In this document: piece by piece, positions 8,695 to 16,369 of the stretch
How the letters are laid out: the number at the start of each line of letters is the position of its first letter
Position numbering within the stretch: position 1 is the stretch's first letter
Assembly: GCA_018268255.1 (NCBI GenBank)
Contig: JAFDWX010000008.1
Location: forward strand, 91,269 to 155,268
Reading direction: 5' to 3'
Length of the DNA stretch: 64,000 nt
Source of the DNA: Armatimonadota bacterium
GTDB taxonomy: Bacteria > Armatimonadota > Fimbriimonadia > Fimbriimonadales > Fimbriimonadaceae
Notes under the pieces: generated by a model
Database searches by the model: none
Told to the model about the DNA's origin: nothing
What the model saw: only the letters and a program-made list of their open reading frames with translations
Position numbers and translations under genes: made by a program

Positions 8695-8913
8695 TTAGCC
8701 CTTGCCCTTTCCGCCTTCCATGTCCGCAGGATCGACTTTTGGACCTTCGGTAGGCGTTCCGGTCTCCTGCTCCTTGGAGGCACTGGGGAGGTGGCCGACA
8801 ACCTCGGCCTTTTCCGTTCCGCCACCCATGGTCTTCATCGCACTGAAGACGGCTGCACCCACGGCAACCACTGCCACCACGATGATGATAATTTTCTTCT
8901 TCTGGTCGTCCAT
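8695..8913 (-). CDS. Small single-pass membrane protein linked to pseudopilin
   Basis: 72 aa. A charged start (MDDQKKK) precedes one strongly hydrophobic helix (IIIIVVAVVAVGAAVF, residues 8-23); the remainder is a soluble, low-complexity tail rich in Gly, Glu, Lys and Pro. Orientation by the positive-inside rule puts the tail outside. It is 12 nt downstream of the prepilin-type gene and upstream of a good terminator, so the two form an operon. I do not recognise a family. A partner or anchor of the pseudopilin is a guess from position only. Confidence 0.75.
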   Translation of the reverse strand: MDDQKKKIIIIVVAVVAVGAAVFSAMKTMGGGTEKAEVVGHLPSASKEQETGTPTEGPKVDPADMEGGKGKG

Positions 8914-8925
8914 AACCTTGATTCC

Positions 8926-9777
8926 TTACTGACCGTATAGGCCGCTAAAGTGCAGCAAGTTCTTTGTGGTGGCTGTCTGCGCCATCGTGTAAGTCCAGCC
9001 ACGGGTCATGATCGCGCTTCGATCCATGGCCTTGGCGTGTCCGTCAGCAAAACCGTAGACGTGCTTGCCGTTGTGGGCACCCATTGCGAGCAGTCCGTCG
9101 GCGCTGCTGCACCATCCGATCGTCAGCGCCTTCGGCCAGCTTGGGATCGACGGGTTGGCATTGGCTGCGAGAATATCGTGGCCGATCTGCTTGTTGTCCC
9201 ATCGCCAGTGGCCCGTGTAGCGGCCGTAGTTTCTGGTCGACCAGAGTTCATAGAGCGTGATCGTTCCCGCCGGTGAACCGAGAGATCCCGCGGAGACCGA
9301 ATTTTCAGCGTCGTAGTACGCTGCCACTCCGAACGTATCGGTTGATTCGTACTGCCCACCTTGGTGGTGAGTCCAGCTGTAGCTGATCTTGTACCAAGTC
9401 TGCTGCTCGGTTGAGTAGCCGCTCAAACAGTCATTGCGAGGAATGCCGTCATCCGGAGATGCCATGATTCCAGGGCTCTTGACATAGGGCTTGAGCATGT
9501 CTTCCCAACCGTAGACCTGATCGCACGATGGGTCTTTGGAGCAGGCAGAAAAGGCGGTTGCGGGTGCTCTCAAGCGATGGTACATGTCGTCGTTGTCGTT
9601 TTGATACATCAACGATGCGAGCGAAAGCTGCTTGGTGTTGCTGATAACTTGAGTTACCTTCGCCGCCATCTTCGCCTGGGCAAAGACTGGGAAGAGGATC
9701 GCCGCAAGGATGGCGATAATGGCAATAACCACCAAAAGCTCAATGAGTGTAAATGCGCTACGTTGCGATTTCTTCAT
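8926..9777 (-). CDS. Prepilin-type cleavage/methylation protein with H-X9-DG C-terminus
   Basis: 283 aa from the ATG at 9777, chosen because it is preceded by AGGGGA and starts directly on the class III signal; a longer frame upstream adds 39 unlikely residues. The signal is MKKSQRSA then FTLIELLVVIAIIAIL, so the prepilin peptidase would cut A8/F9 with the +5 glutamate at E13; position -1 is Ala rather than the usual Gly. The C-terminal part has H-N-G-K-H-V-Y-G-F-A-D-G, an H-X9-DG motif typical of the large pseudopilin families of Planctomycetota, Lentisphaerota and Armatimonadota. Probably an exported or surface pseudopilin; no secretion ATPase is nearby. Confidence 0.88.
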   Translation of the reverse strand: MKKSQRSAFTLIELLVVIAIIAILAAILFPVFAQAKMAAKVTQVISNTKQLSLASLMYQNDNDDMYHRLRAPATAFSACSKDPSCDQVYGWEDMLKPYVKSPGIMASPDDGIPRNDCLSGYSTEQQTWYKISYSWTHHQGGQYESTDTFGVAAYYDAENSVSAGSLGSPAGTITLYELWSTRNYGRYTGHWRWDNKQIGHDILAANANPSIPSWPKALTIGWCSSADGLLAMGAHNGKHVYGFADGHAKAMDRSAIMTRGWTYTMAQTATTKNLLHFSGLYGQ

Positions 9778-9912
9778 ATTTTCCCCTACATCCACCCCGC
9801 CCGTAACCAAAATGATTGCTTGAAAATTGGCGCGGAGTAGTTTGTTTAGACATTTTACAACAGGTTTGCTGTTCGTCCCACTGGAGACTCGCACCGGTAA
9901 ACTTGAATCGGT

Positions 9913-11094
9913 ATGAGCCTCAACAAACAGACGATTCGAGATATTGATCCGATGGGCAAACGCGTCTTAGTGCGCTGCGATTTTAACGTCCCGCTGGAGA
10001 ACGGCACGATTACAGATGACCGGCGAATCGTCGAGGCTTTGCCGACCATCAAAGACCTGATGAGTCGAGGCGGCCGCGTGGTTTTGGCAAGCCACTTGGG
10101 AAGACCGAAAGGAGTAACTCCGGAGTTCTCGTTGGCCCCCGTTGCGGCAAAACTCACCCAATTGCTCGGGGTGCCCGTCCCATTGCTAGCCGACTGCGTG
10201 GGACCAGCCATCGAAGAGTTTGTTTCGGCGATGGAGGATGGCCAGGTTTGTCTTTTAGAAAACGTGCGCTTCCACCCGGAAGAAGAAAAGAACGACCCGG
10301 CATTTGTCGAGCAACTGGCGAAACTTGCGGAGTTGTACGTCAATGACGCGTTCGGTACTGCTCACCGAGCCCACGCCAGCACCGAGGGAGTCGCCCACCA
10401 TCTTCCCGCCGTCGCTGGTTTGCTGATCGAGAAAGAAATCAACTACCTGGGGATGGCTCTCGACAACCCGAAGCGACCGTTTGTCGCTATTTTGGGAGGA
10501 GCCAAAGTCAAAGACAAAATCACTGTGATCGACAACCTGTTACCCAATGTGGATCGGCTGATTATCGGCGGAGGCATGGCCTTTACTTTCCTGAAGGCTC
10601 AAGGAAACGAGATTGGCAAGTCGCTCCTAGACGAATCGAACTTGGAGTACGCAGGGAACTTGCTTAAGGAGCACGGCGACAAAATCGCTCTTCCCAGCGA
10701 CACCGTGATCACCGACGAACTGAGCGAATCAGCCTCAACGGCCGTAGTTTCCTCGACCGCCATTCCGGCTGACAAAATGGGTGCCGACATCGGACCAGCC
10801 ACTCGCGACACGTTCTCCAAGATCATCGCAGAAGCGGGGACGGTCGTTTGGAACGGTCCGATGGGAGTTTTCGAAATGACCCCGTTTGCAGCGGGCACCA
10901 TCGCCGTTGCCAAGGCCATGGCGGAATCCCACGCAGTGACGATCGTCGGAGGCGGAGACAGCGCAGCTGCAGTGGAGAAGTTTGACTTCGCCGACAAGAT
11001 GGACCACGTTTCGACGGGTGGTGGAGCATCGCTCGAGTTCTTGGAAGGAAAGGTTTTGCCTGGCATCGCCGCCTTGCTGGATAAGCAGGGCTGA
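9913..11094 (+). CDS. pgk: Phosphoglycerate kinase
   Basis: 393 aa, full length. Signature pieces are RCDFNVPLENG near residue 19, SHLGRPKG near 60, the ADP/Mg-binding GGAKVKDKI near 197, GGGMAFTF, NGPMGVFE near 316 and GGGDSAAA near 348. It transfers phosphate from 1,3-bisphosphoglycerate to ADP in glycolysis. Gap is not adjacent. No Shine-Dalgarno is visible; TAAACT lies nine nt before the ATG, so the mRNA may be nearly leaderless. Its stop overlaps the ATG of the next gene by 1 nt. Confidence 0.97.
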   Translation: MSLNKQTIRDIDPMGKRVLVRCDFNVPLENGTITDDRRIVEALPTIKDLMSRGGRVVLASHLGRPKGVTPEFSLAPVAAKLTQLLGVPVPLLADCVGPAIEEFVSAMEDGQVCLLENVRFHPEEEKNDPAFVEQLAKLAELYVNDAFGTAHRAHASTEGVAHHLPAVAGLLIEKEINYLGMALDNPKRPFVAILGGAKVKDKITVIDNLLPNVDRLIIGGGMAFTFLKAQGNEIGKSLLDESNLEYAGNLLKEHGDKIALPSDTVITDELSESASTAVVSSTAIPADKMGADIGPATRDTFSKIIAEAGTVVWNGPMGVFEMTPFAAGTIAVAKAMAESHAVTIVGGGDSAAAVEKFDFADKMDHVSTGGGASLEFLEGKVLPGIAALLDKQG

Positions 11095-11654
11095 TGGCCA
11101 AGGACCTTGTAATTCGGGTCGACCTGGATTACGTCCCTTGGAATCAGGCAAGCTCGGGCTCGGCGGAGCAACACGCTGGGCCCGCAGTCCTTTTGCGGCT
11201 GCTGGAATTTGCCCGAAATCGCGGGTTGCGAATGCACTTCTTTGTCTCCACGGCGTGTTTGGCGCAGTTTCCCATGGCGGGAGAAGTGATTCTCAATGAG
11301 GGCCACGATTTGGACTTGTTGGGAGGCTCAGGTGACTCGGCGGCTTTTGCCCGAATCGGGCACGAGGTGAGATTTGTCGCACAAGGCGAAAAGGATCCTT
11401 TGACAGTAGTTTCTGTTCCTGAGAACCTTTCGCTTGCGGCGAGTGTTGGCGACCGGTTTTCCATGAGAGCGTGGTGGGATCGGGCGGTGGAGCAGTTGCG
11501 ACGGTCAGCCTCCTCCGATGAGGTGAAATGCGTGGCCCTTTCGGTGGATCAACTGGCGGTGTATGATGCCGAACTCAAACATCTCGCTGGAGCGTTGGAT
11601 CGGTTGCTCGCGATGGGCTACACCGTGACGACCTTTCGGCAGGCGAGAGCGTAG
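11094..11654 (+). CDS. Divergent polysaccharide-deacetylase-like protein
   Basis: 186 aa. The start VIRVDLDYVPW and the strand-loop HFFVSTACLAQFP resemble the first strands of the NodB barrel, and GHDLDLLGG occupies the place of the GHEIGxH motif. The second histidine of the metal triad is missing and an Asp pair (VDLDY) stands where the catalytic DD usually is. The C-terminus ends YTVTTFRQARA, as in deacetylases (LxxxGY-F-T). If correct it would act on N-acetylated sugar polymers; if not, it is a conserved hypothetical. The 1-nt overlap with pgk suggests coupled translation. Confidence 0.55.
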   Translation: MAKDLVIRVDLDYVPWNQASSGSAEQHAGPAVLLRLLEFARNRGLRMHFFVSTACLAQFPMAGEVILNEGHDLDLLGGSGDSAAFARIGHEVRFVAQGEKDPLTVVSVPENLSLAASVGDRFSMRAWWDRAVEQLRRSASSDEVKCVALSVDQLAVYDAELKHLAGALDRLLAMGYTVTTFRQARA

Positions 11655-11668
11655 TTTCCGGTCGCAGG

Positions 11669-11745
11669 CTTGGCCCGGAGCCACGCCCGATGCTGGGACC
11701 CCGACGCTTCTCGTCCGCCCAGCATCTCGCCCCGAAGCAGGCGAC
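11669..11745. repeat. GC-rich intergenic repeat copy 1
   Basis: A 77-nt intergenic element after the deacetylase-like gene. It contains a perfect 9-bp inverted repeat, GATGCTGGG (11689-11697) and CCCAGCATC (11718-11726). The inner block TGGGACCCCGACGCTTC (11694-11710) recurs exactly, in reverse orientation, at 40582-40598, and the flanks also align. No ORF or T-run fits a terminator. It is probably a dispersed REP-like intergenic element. Confidence 0.6.
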
Positions 11746-11796
11746 AAGAGACGGTGCACAACAAAAGGTCAGGTCGATCCTCAGCGGGACAATTGC

Positions 11797-12312
11797 CTAA
11801 CCTTGCGCCTCGACTTTGCTCGCCAATTCATCGATAGCGTGGCTGAGGCGCGACGCCCGTTCGGGTTCCATAAGGCCCATCAGCTGAGCTGTTTTCTCGG
11901 TTTCCATCACCGAAAGCACGCGCGCCAAGTCTTCGTCTCTCCAAGCTTTGGTGATTTTGAGCAACTGGTCTGCGGGAACGGTGTTCCAAATCTCTGCGAG
12001 GGCTTCGGCACCTTTTTCCTTATTCAGTTCGGGTTCGGGCTCTGGCACCGGCGGAAGTTCCTTCTTGGGCTGTGGGGCCGGTTTCGCCTGAGGCTTGTCT
12101 TTCTTCGCGAGGGCTGCGTCTTTCTTCTCACCGTACAAACCGTTCGCCTGTTCACCATAGAGCAGCGCACCCTTCTTTTTGGGAGTCAATCCTGGAATTT
12201 TGATGATGCCTTTGATGCCCAAGAAGGCAACGACGCCTAAGATCGCCACCAACGCGACGGGAAGGATGACAAAAATCAGTTTCTTCTTTGGTTTGGGTTT
12301 ATCGTCCGCCAT
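11797..12312 (-). CDS. MotE/FlbB-like flagellar protein (MgtE N-domain type)
   Basis: 171 aa. A lysine-rich start precedes one membrane helix (about 13-35). A Pro/Lys-rich linker (about 65-100) leads to a C-terminal helical domain with EIWNTVPADQL, DEDLARVLSVM and KTAQLMGLM, which resembles the MgtE intracellular N-domain found in MotE, YlxF and FlbB. Those proteins sit next to fliJ and help the motor or hook-length components. Here it is the last gene of the flagellar operon, 3 nt after the transglycosylase. Family assignment rests on architecture and position. Confidence 0.72.
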   Translation of the reverse strand: MADDKPKPKKKLIFVILPVALVAILGVVAFLGIKGIIKIPGLTPKKKGALLYGEQANGLYGEKKDAALAKKDKPQAKPAPQPKKELPPVPEPEPELNKEKGAEALAEIWNTVPADQLLKITKAWRDEDLARVLSVMETEKTAQLMGLMEPERASRLSHAIDELASKVEAQG

Positions 12313-12315
12313 GGA

Positions 12316-12936
12316 TTATCCCCACTTGCCCGCATTAAATCGGGCCATCACCTTTCGCACGTAGTTCCTGGTTTCGGCGAACGGTGGAATACCGTTGTAG
12401 CGAGTCACTGCGCCCGGGCCAGCGTTGTAGGCCGCCAGCGCGAGCTCAGGATTGTTGTTGAACTGCCGCATCATTTGGGCCAGGTATTTAGCGCCTCCAT
12501 CCAAATTCTGGTCTGGGTTGAAAGGATCGCGAACCCCCAGAGAACGAGCCGTTTCTGGCATGAGCTGGGCAAGGCCCTGCGCACCCTTATTGGACACAAG
12601 GTCAGGACGAAAGTCGCTTTCAGTACCGATGAGAGCCTCGAACAGTGCGGGATCTAGACCGTAGCGCGCAGCGGCCTCCTGAATCTTTAGCTTTATTGCT
12701 GCAGGTGCCGCCTCGGCTTCCACTTTCACGAAAGATCCGAAGGGGTTCATGGGCGAGAGCGAAGCGACAACTCCGTTGAGATCTCCGCCTATTTGACCGA
12801 CAGGTGTGTCTCCGCTTGGAGGTGCGGCAGGTGCTCCCATGGAGAATCGCTTGCGACCGAACATGGCATCCATCCGAGACTGGAGTTGGGCCATTCGAGC
12901 TTGAATTGCCTCTGGACCTTGCGTTTCGAGTCTCAT
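12316..12936 (-). CDS. Lytic transglycosylase (SLT domain) of the flagellar operon
   Basis: 206 aa from the ATG at 12936, which overlaps the fliJ stop (ATGA); a longer frame reaches into fliJ and is not credible. Residues 80-206 are an SLT domain: catalytic E106 in ALIGTESDFRP, then SNKGAQGLAQLMP and AAYNAGPGAV. Such enzymes cleave the MurNAc-GlcNAc bond with 1,6-anhydro product. No signal peptide is present, so export may be through the flagellar apparatus, as for FlgJ-like muramidases. Its role is likely local opening of peptidoglycan for the rod. Confidence 0.88.
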   Translation of the reverse strand: MRLETQGPEAIQARMAQLQSRMDAMFGRKRFSMGAPAAPPSGDTPVGQIGGDLNGVVASLSPMNPFGSFVKVEAEAAPAAIKLKIQEAAARYGLDPALFEALIGTESDFRPDLVSNKGAQGLAQLMPETARSLGVRDPFNPDQNLDGGAKYLAQMMRQFNNNPELALAAYNAGPGAVTRYNGIPPFAETRNYVRKVMARFNAGKWG

Positions 12937-13352
12937 GCTGCCCTCCGATAATTGGCGAATTCGTCCAGAGCCTTTTGCTCCTCGCGGAGGACTTCGGTCT
13001 GATAGTCCTCCCACTCTCGGTCGTGCAACTTCTGGATTGCTTCGGCATCTTGCCGGGCGGATACCCAGTCCTGTCGCGCGCTTTCGACTTCTTGTTCCAA
13101 GATCGAATTGACCGCTTCTTGGGCTCTTTGATCGTCGTCCAGCTTGACTAAATACTGTTCGAGGCTCACCATACCGTTCACCGAATGTGGGGTGTGGGCA
13201 ATCGCCTTTTCCCGACGATGAGCGATGGTGCGCACTTCGTCTTGGCCGTCGAGCAGTCGAGCTTGGGACTCGATATAGGCCTGTTTGGCCCAATCTTCAC
13301 AAAGCCGGCGGTAATCCAGAACCTTTTGGAGCCTGAATTCAAACTTCCTCAT
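12933..13352 (-). CDS. fliJ: Flagellar export protein FliJ
   Basis: 139 aa, almost wholly helical and charged (coiled coil), starting MRKFEFRLQKVLDYR, which is the characteristic FliJ N-terminus. FliJ is a stalk-like chaperone escort that couples FliI ATPase to the FlhA export gate. It overlaps fliI by 14 nt upstream and the transglycosylase by 4 nt downstream, so it is translationally coupled within the operon. Confidence 0.9.
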   Translation of the reverse strand: MRKFEFRLQKVLDYRRLCEDWAKQAYIESQARLLDGQDEVRTIAHRREKAIAHTPHSVNGMVSLEQYLVKLDDDQRAQEAVNSILEQEVESARQDWVSARQDAEAIQKLHDREWEDYQTEVLREEQKALDEFANYRRAA

Positions 13353-14673
13353 GGGTGACCTCGCGCAATAAGTTCATGGATGCAGCCATGTCCGACGGCT
13401 CCGACTTGTCCTGCCGCAAGAACCGATTAATGGCATCGTGCTTTCTCAGGGCCTCGTCAGCAAGCGGCTTGGTGCCCTCTTTGTACGCTCCGATGCTCAC
13501 CAGGTCCTCGACGTCAGCGTAGGCGGCCATCAGTTCTCGAAGCCGGTTGGCGTCCTGGATGTGATCCACGCTGGTGACAAATGGCATCACCCTGCTCAAA
13601 CTGTTTTGGATATCGATGGGCGGATAGTGGCCGCGGCTGGTCAGCTTCCGGTTGAGCACGATGTGGCCATCCAAAATGGACCGAGCTGCGTCAGCAATAG
13701 GCTCATTGGTGTCGTCGCCATCCACCAACACGGTGTAAATGGCGGTAATGGCTCCTCTTGGGCCGCAGCCTGCTCGTTCCATCAGACGGGGAAGCAGGGC
13801 AAAAACACTGGGTGTGTAACCCTTGGTGCTGGGCGGCTCACCCACAGCGAGCCCTACCTCGCGCTGAGCCATCGCAAATCGCGTGACCGAGTCCATCATC
13901 AGCAGGACGTTCTTTCCCAAATCGCGGAAATACTCGCTGAGCGCCGTGGCAGCGAGAGCTGCCTTGATCCGGACCAGAGCGGGTTCATCGCTTGTTGCGC
14001 ACACGATGATGCTCTTGGCCATACCCTCTGGGCCAAGGTCATTTTCAATGAATTCGCGAACCTCACGGCCCCGCTCGCCGATGAGCGCGATGACGTTAAC
14101 ATCTGCTCCGCCGTTTCGAGCGATCATGCCCAACAGAGTGGACTTTCCAACGCCTGAGCCAGCAAAAATACCTACCCGCTGTCCGATCCCCATCGTGAGA
14201 ACTCCATCGATGGCCCGAACACCAGTTGGGAATGCGTGCTGGATCATCTGTCGCTCCAACGCATTGGGGGGAGTTGCCACAACTGGATAATGCGTGTGCG
14301 CGTTGATGGGGCCCAACCCGTCGATGGGATTGCCCAGACCATCAATGGCTCGACCCAAAACGGACTCTCCCGTCGGAATCTGAAGACATTCGCCACGAGT
14401 TCGGACGAGATCACCCGCGCGAACTCCATGCATCTCGCCGAGCGGCATCAGGAGTACGCGGTCTCCCCTGAATCCCACGACCTCTGATTGAACGGAGCCG
14501 CCTCCATCGGATTCGATGGTGCATACATCTCCGACGCGAGCGTTGGGTCCATTGCTTTCCACGACCAGCCCGACCACCTGGGAGACGCGACCGAAGATTT
14601 GAAGCAGTTTGGTGTCTTGTACTGCTTCCAGATATCGGTCGTATCGAGTCTCGGGTGGGCGAATGGAAATCAA
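13339..14673 (-). CDS. fliI: Flagellum-specific ATPase FliI
   Basis: 444 aa. Walker A is AGSGVGKST (171-179), Walker B is in NVLLMMDSVTRFA, and GERGREVREF marks the RecA-like F1-beta family. The N-terminal beta-barrel and C-terminal helical region are complete. FliI hydrolyses ATP at the base of the export apparatus together with FliH and FliJ. Gap to fliH is 3 nt. A 14-nt overlap joins it to fliJ. Confidence 0.96.
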   Translation of the reverse strand: MISIRPPETRYDRYLEAVQDTKLLQIFGRVSQVVGLVVESNGPNARVGDVCTIESDGGGSVQSEVVGFRGDRVLLMPLGEMHGVRAGDLVRTRGECLQIPTGESVLGRAIDGLGNPIDGLGPINAHTHYPVVATPPNALERQMIQHAFPTGVRAIDGVLTMGIGQRVGIFAGSGVGKSTLLGMIARNGGADVNVIALIGERGREVREFIENDLGPEGMAKSIIVCATSDEPALVRIKAALAATALSEYFRDLGKNVLLMMDSVTRFAMAQREVGLAVGEPPSTKGYTPSVFALLPRLMERAGCGPRGAITAIYTVLVDGDDTNEPIADAARSILDGHIVLNRKLTSRGHYPPIDIQNSLSRVMPFVTSVDHIQDANRLRELMAAYADVEDLVSIGAYKEGTKPLADEALRKHDAINRFLRQDKSEPSDMAASMNLLREVTHEEV

Positions 14674-14676
14674 GGC

Positions 14677-15369
14677 TTAAGCAGCCTCCTCAAAAGTGGT
14701 TTCTACGGTCTCAAGCTTCACTGAGACCCGCGCATCGACTCGACCGCCGTCGGTGTCAACGATGACGCCTGGTCCCATGTGTGGGTCGGCGATGAGTTCC
14801 AAGGTTCGGAGAGACGGTGCGTGGGAGAGAAGGGCGTCTTGGTGCTTAACCAAGATGTCGTACCCAGCCGTCCCCACGAGAATCCGGGCCGAACTTGCAT
14901 GGGTTACATCGAGGAGCGCTTCCTTCGCCATCTCCACGATCGAGTCGGGGTCCGACTCGACTTCCTTGGCGATGACCTTTTCAGCGATTGCGATCGAAAG
15001 CCCCGCGAGAGCCTCGCTCGTTTGTGTAAACCAAGAATTCAGGCCGGTTTCGACCTCGTTTCCCAGAGATTGCAGCTGGCTCCCGAGGCGAGAGAGTTCT
15101 TCCTCCAAGCGATCACGGAGCTCCATTTGCACGGCTGCGACTCCATCGAGTCGACCCTGTTTGGTTCCTTCCTCATATCCCACTTGATATCCCTCCTTGT
15201 ATCCACGGACCTTTGCTTCTTCTTGTAACTGCTTGAGCTTTTCGATTTGCCTGGAGTAGCCGCTCCGTTCCGCGGTTCGGATGGACGGAAAATTGTCCGG
15301 GATGGTTTCCAAGGCTGCGAATACATTGCCAGACTCCGGAAGATCCCGGAGAATCCTCTTCTTAGACAA
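14677..15369 (-). CDS. fliH: Flagellar assembly protein FliH
   Basis: 230 aa. The N-terminal half has the tight Gly repeats of FliH (GYKEGYQVGYEEG, about 56-68) followed by a long coiled coil, and the C-terminus shows the V-ATPase E-subunit-like module (VDTDGGRVDARVSVKLE). FliH forms a 2:1 complex with FliI and restrains it. The 8-nt overlap with fliG and the 3-nt gap to fliI place it firmly in the operon. Confidence 0.9.
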   Translation of the reverse strand: MSKKRILRDLPESGNVFAALETIPDNFPSIRTAERSGYSRQIEKLKQLQEEAKVRGYKEGYQVGYEEGTKQGRLDGVAAVQMELRDRLEEELSRLGSQLQSLGNEVETGLNSWFTQTSEALAGLSIAIAEKVIAKEVESDPDSIVEMAKEALLDVTHASSARILVGTAGYDILVKHQDALLSHAPSLRTLELIADPHMGPGVIVDTDGGRVDARVSVKLETVETTFEEAA

Positions 15370-16369
15370 GCACGTCCTCCTCGCCCCGACCGATGGTGAT
15401 TTCGCCAGCTTCTTCCAATCGGCGGATCACAGCAACGATCTTGGATTGAGCCTCTTCAACGACCTTCATCTTTACGGGGCCCATGAACTCCATGTCTTCC
15501 TTCAACATGCCAACCGCACGGTCAGACATATTGGCGAAGATCTTCTTGGCGACTTCGTTGCTGACTCCCTTAAGGGCGGTGGCAAGATCCTTAACGTCGA
15601 CCTCCTTGAGAATCTGCTGGATGGCGCGGTCGTCGAGCTGGATGATGTCTTCGAACACAAACATCATCGCCTTGACCTGATCGGCCAGTTCCGGATTGCT
15701 TTCGCTGAGCGAGTCGATGATGAGCCGCTCAGTCGATCGATCGACGCGATTGAGCAGTTCCACGAGAGCCTTGGGTCCACCAGCCTTTTGCATCTCGGTG
15801 CTCAAGAGTGTCGCGACCTTTCGCTCCAAAACTTGCTCGACGCGGCGGATGACCTCAGGCGGAGTTTGCTCCATGCTTGCGACGCGTCCGGCAACATCGG
15901 CCCGTAAATCGGAGGGAAGTTTCGACAAAACTGTCGCAGCTTGGTTGACCGGCATATATGCCAGGATCAAAGCGATGGTTTGTGGGTGCTCGTCTTGGAT
16001 GTAGCTCAGAAGCTGGCTTGGGTCCGCGCGCTTGAGGAATTCAAACGGAACAACCTGCATCGCCGCGAGAATGCGCTTGATCATGGCTTCCGCCTTTTCG
16101 CTTCCAAAGGCCATTTCCAGAACTCGGCGTGCCTGGTTGATACCGCCTTCAGCGATATAGTCCTGGGCCATTGCCATCTCGTGGAATTCCACAATGACCT
16201 GCTCCCGCTGTTCAGCGGTGACCTTCTCAAGTCGAGCCAGTTCCACGCTGAGCATCTCGATCTGGTCCTCGTCGAGGTGCTTGAATACTTCGGGTGCGGC
16301 TTCGCCTAACAGCGTCACCATGACCGCAGCTTTCTTGCGGGTTGTTAAGATCTCGCCTGTCTTTCTCAT
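15362..16369 (-). CDS. fliG: Flagellar motor switch protein FliG
   Basis: 335 aa, normal length. The middle domain has the EHPQT motif (about 132-136, DEHPQTIALILAYM), and the C-terminal torque domain ends with charged residues facing MotA. FliG links the FliF ring to the rotor and sets rotation direction with FliM/FliN, which are not in the window. The ATG overlaps the fliF stop by 4 nt. Confidence 0.95.
   Translation of the reverse strand: MRKTGEILTTRKKAAVMVTLLGEAAPEVFKHLDEDQIEMLSVELARLEKVTAEQREQVIVEFHEMAMAQDYIAEGGINQARRVLEMAFGSEKAEAMIKRILAAMQVVPFEFLKRADPSQLLSYIQDEHPQTIALILAYMPVNQAATVLSKLPSDLRADVAGRVASMEQTPPEVIRRVEQVLERKVATLLSTEMQKAGGPKALVELLNRVDRSTERLIIDSLSESNPELADQVKAMMFVFEDIIQLDDRAIQQILKEVDVKDLATALKGVSNEVAKKIFANMSDRAVGMLKEDMEFMGPVKMKVVEEAQSKIVAVIRRLEEAGEITIGRGEEDVLV

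Noticed and set aside
12937-13293. N-terminal extension of the transglycosylase frame
   Set aside because: Overlaps fliJ in another frame and is Arg/Ser-rich; the ATG at 12936 with ATGA overlap is the natural start.
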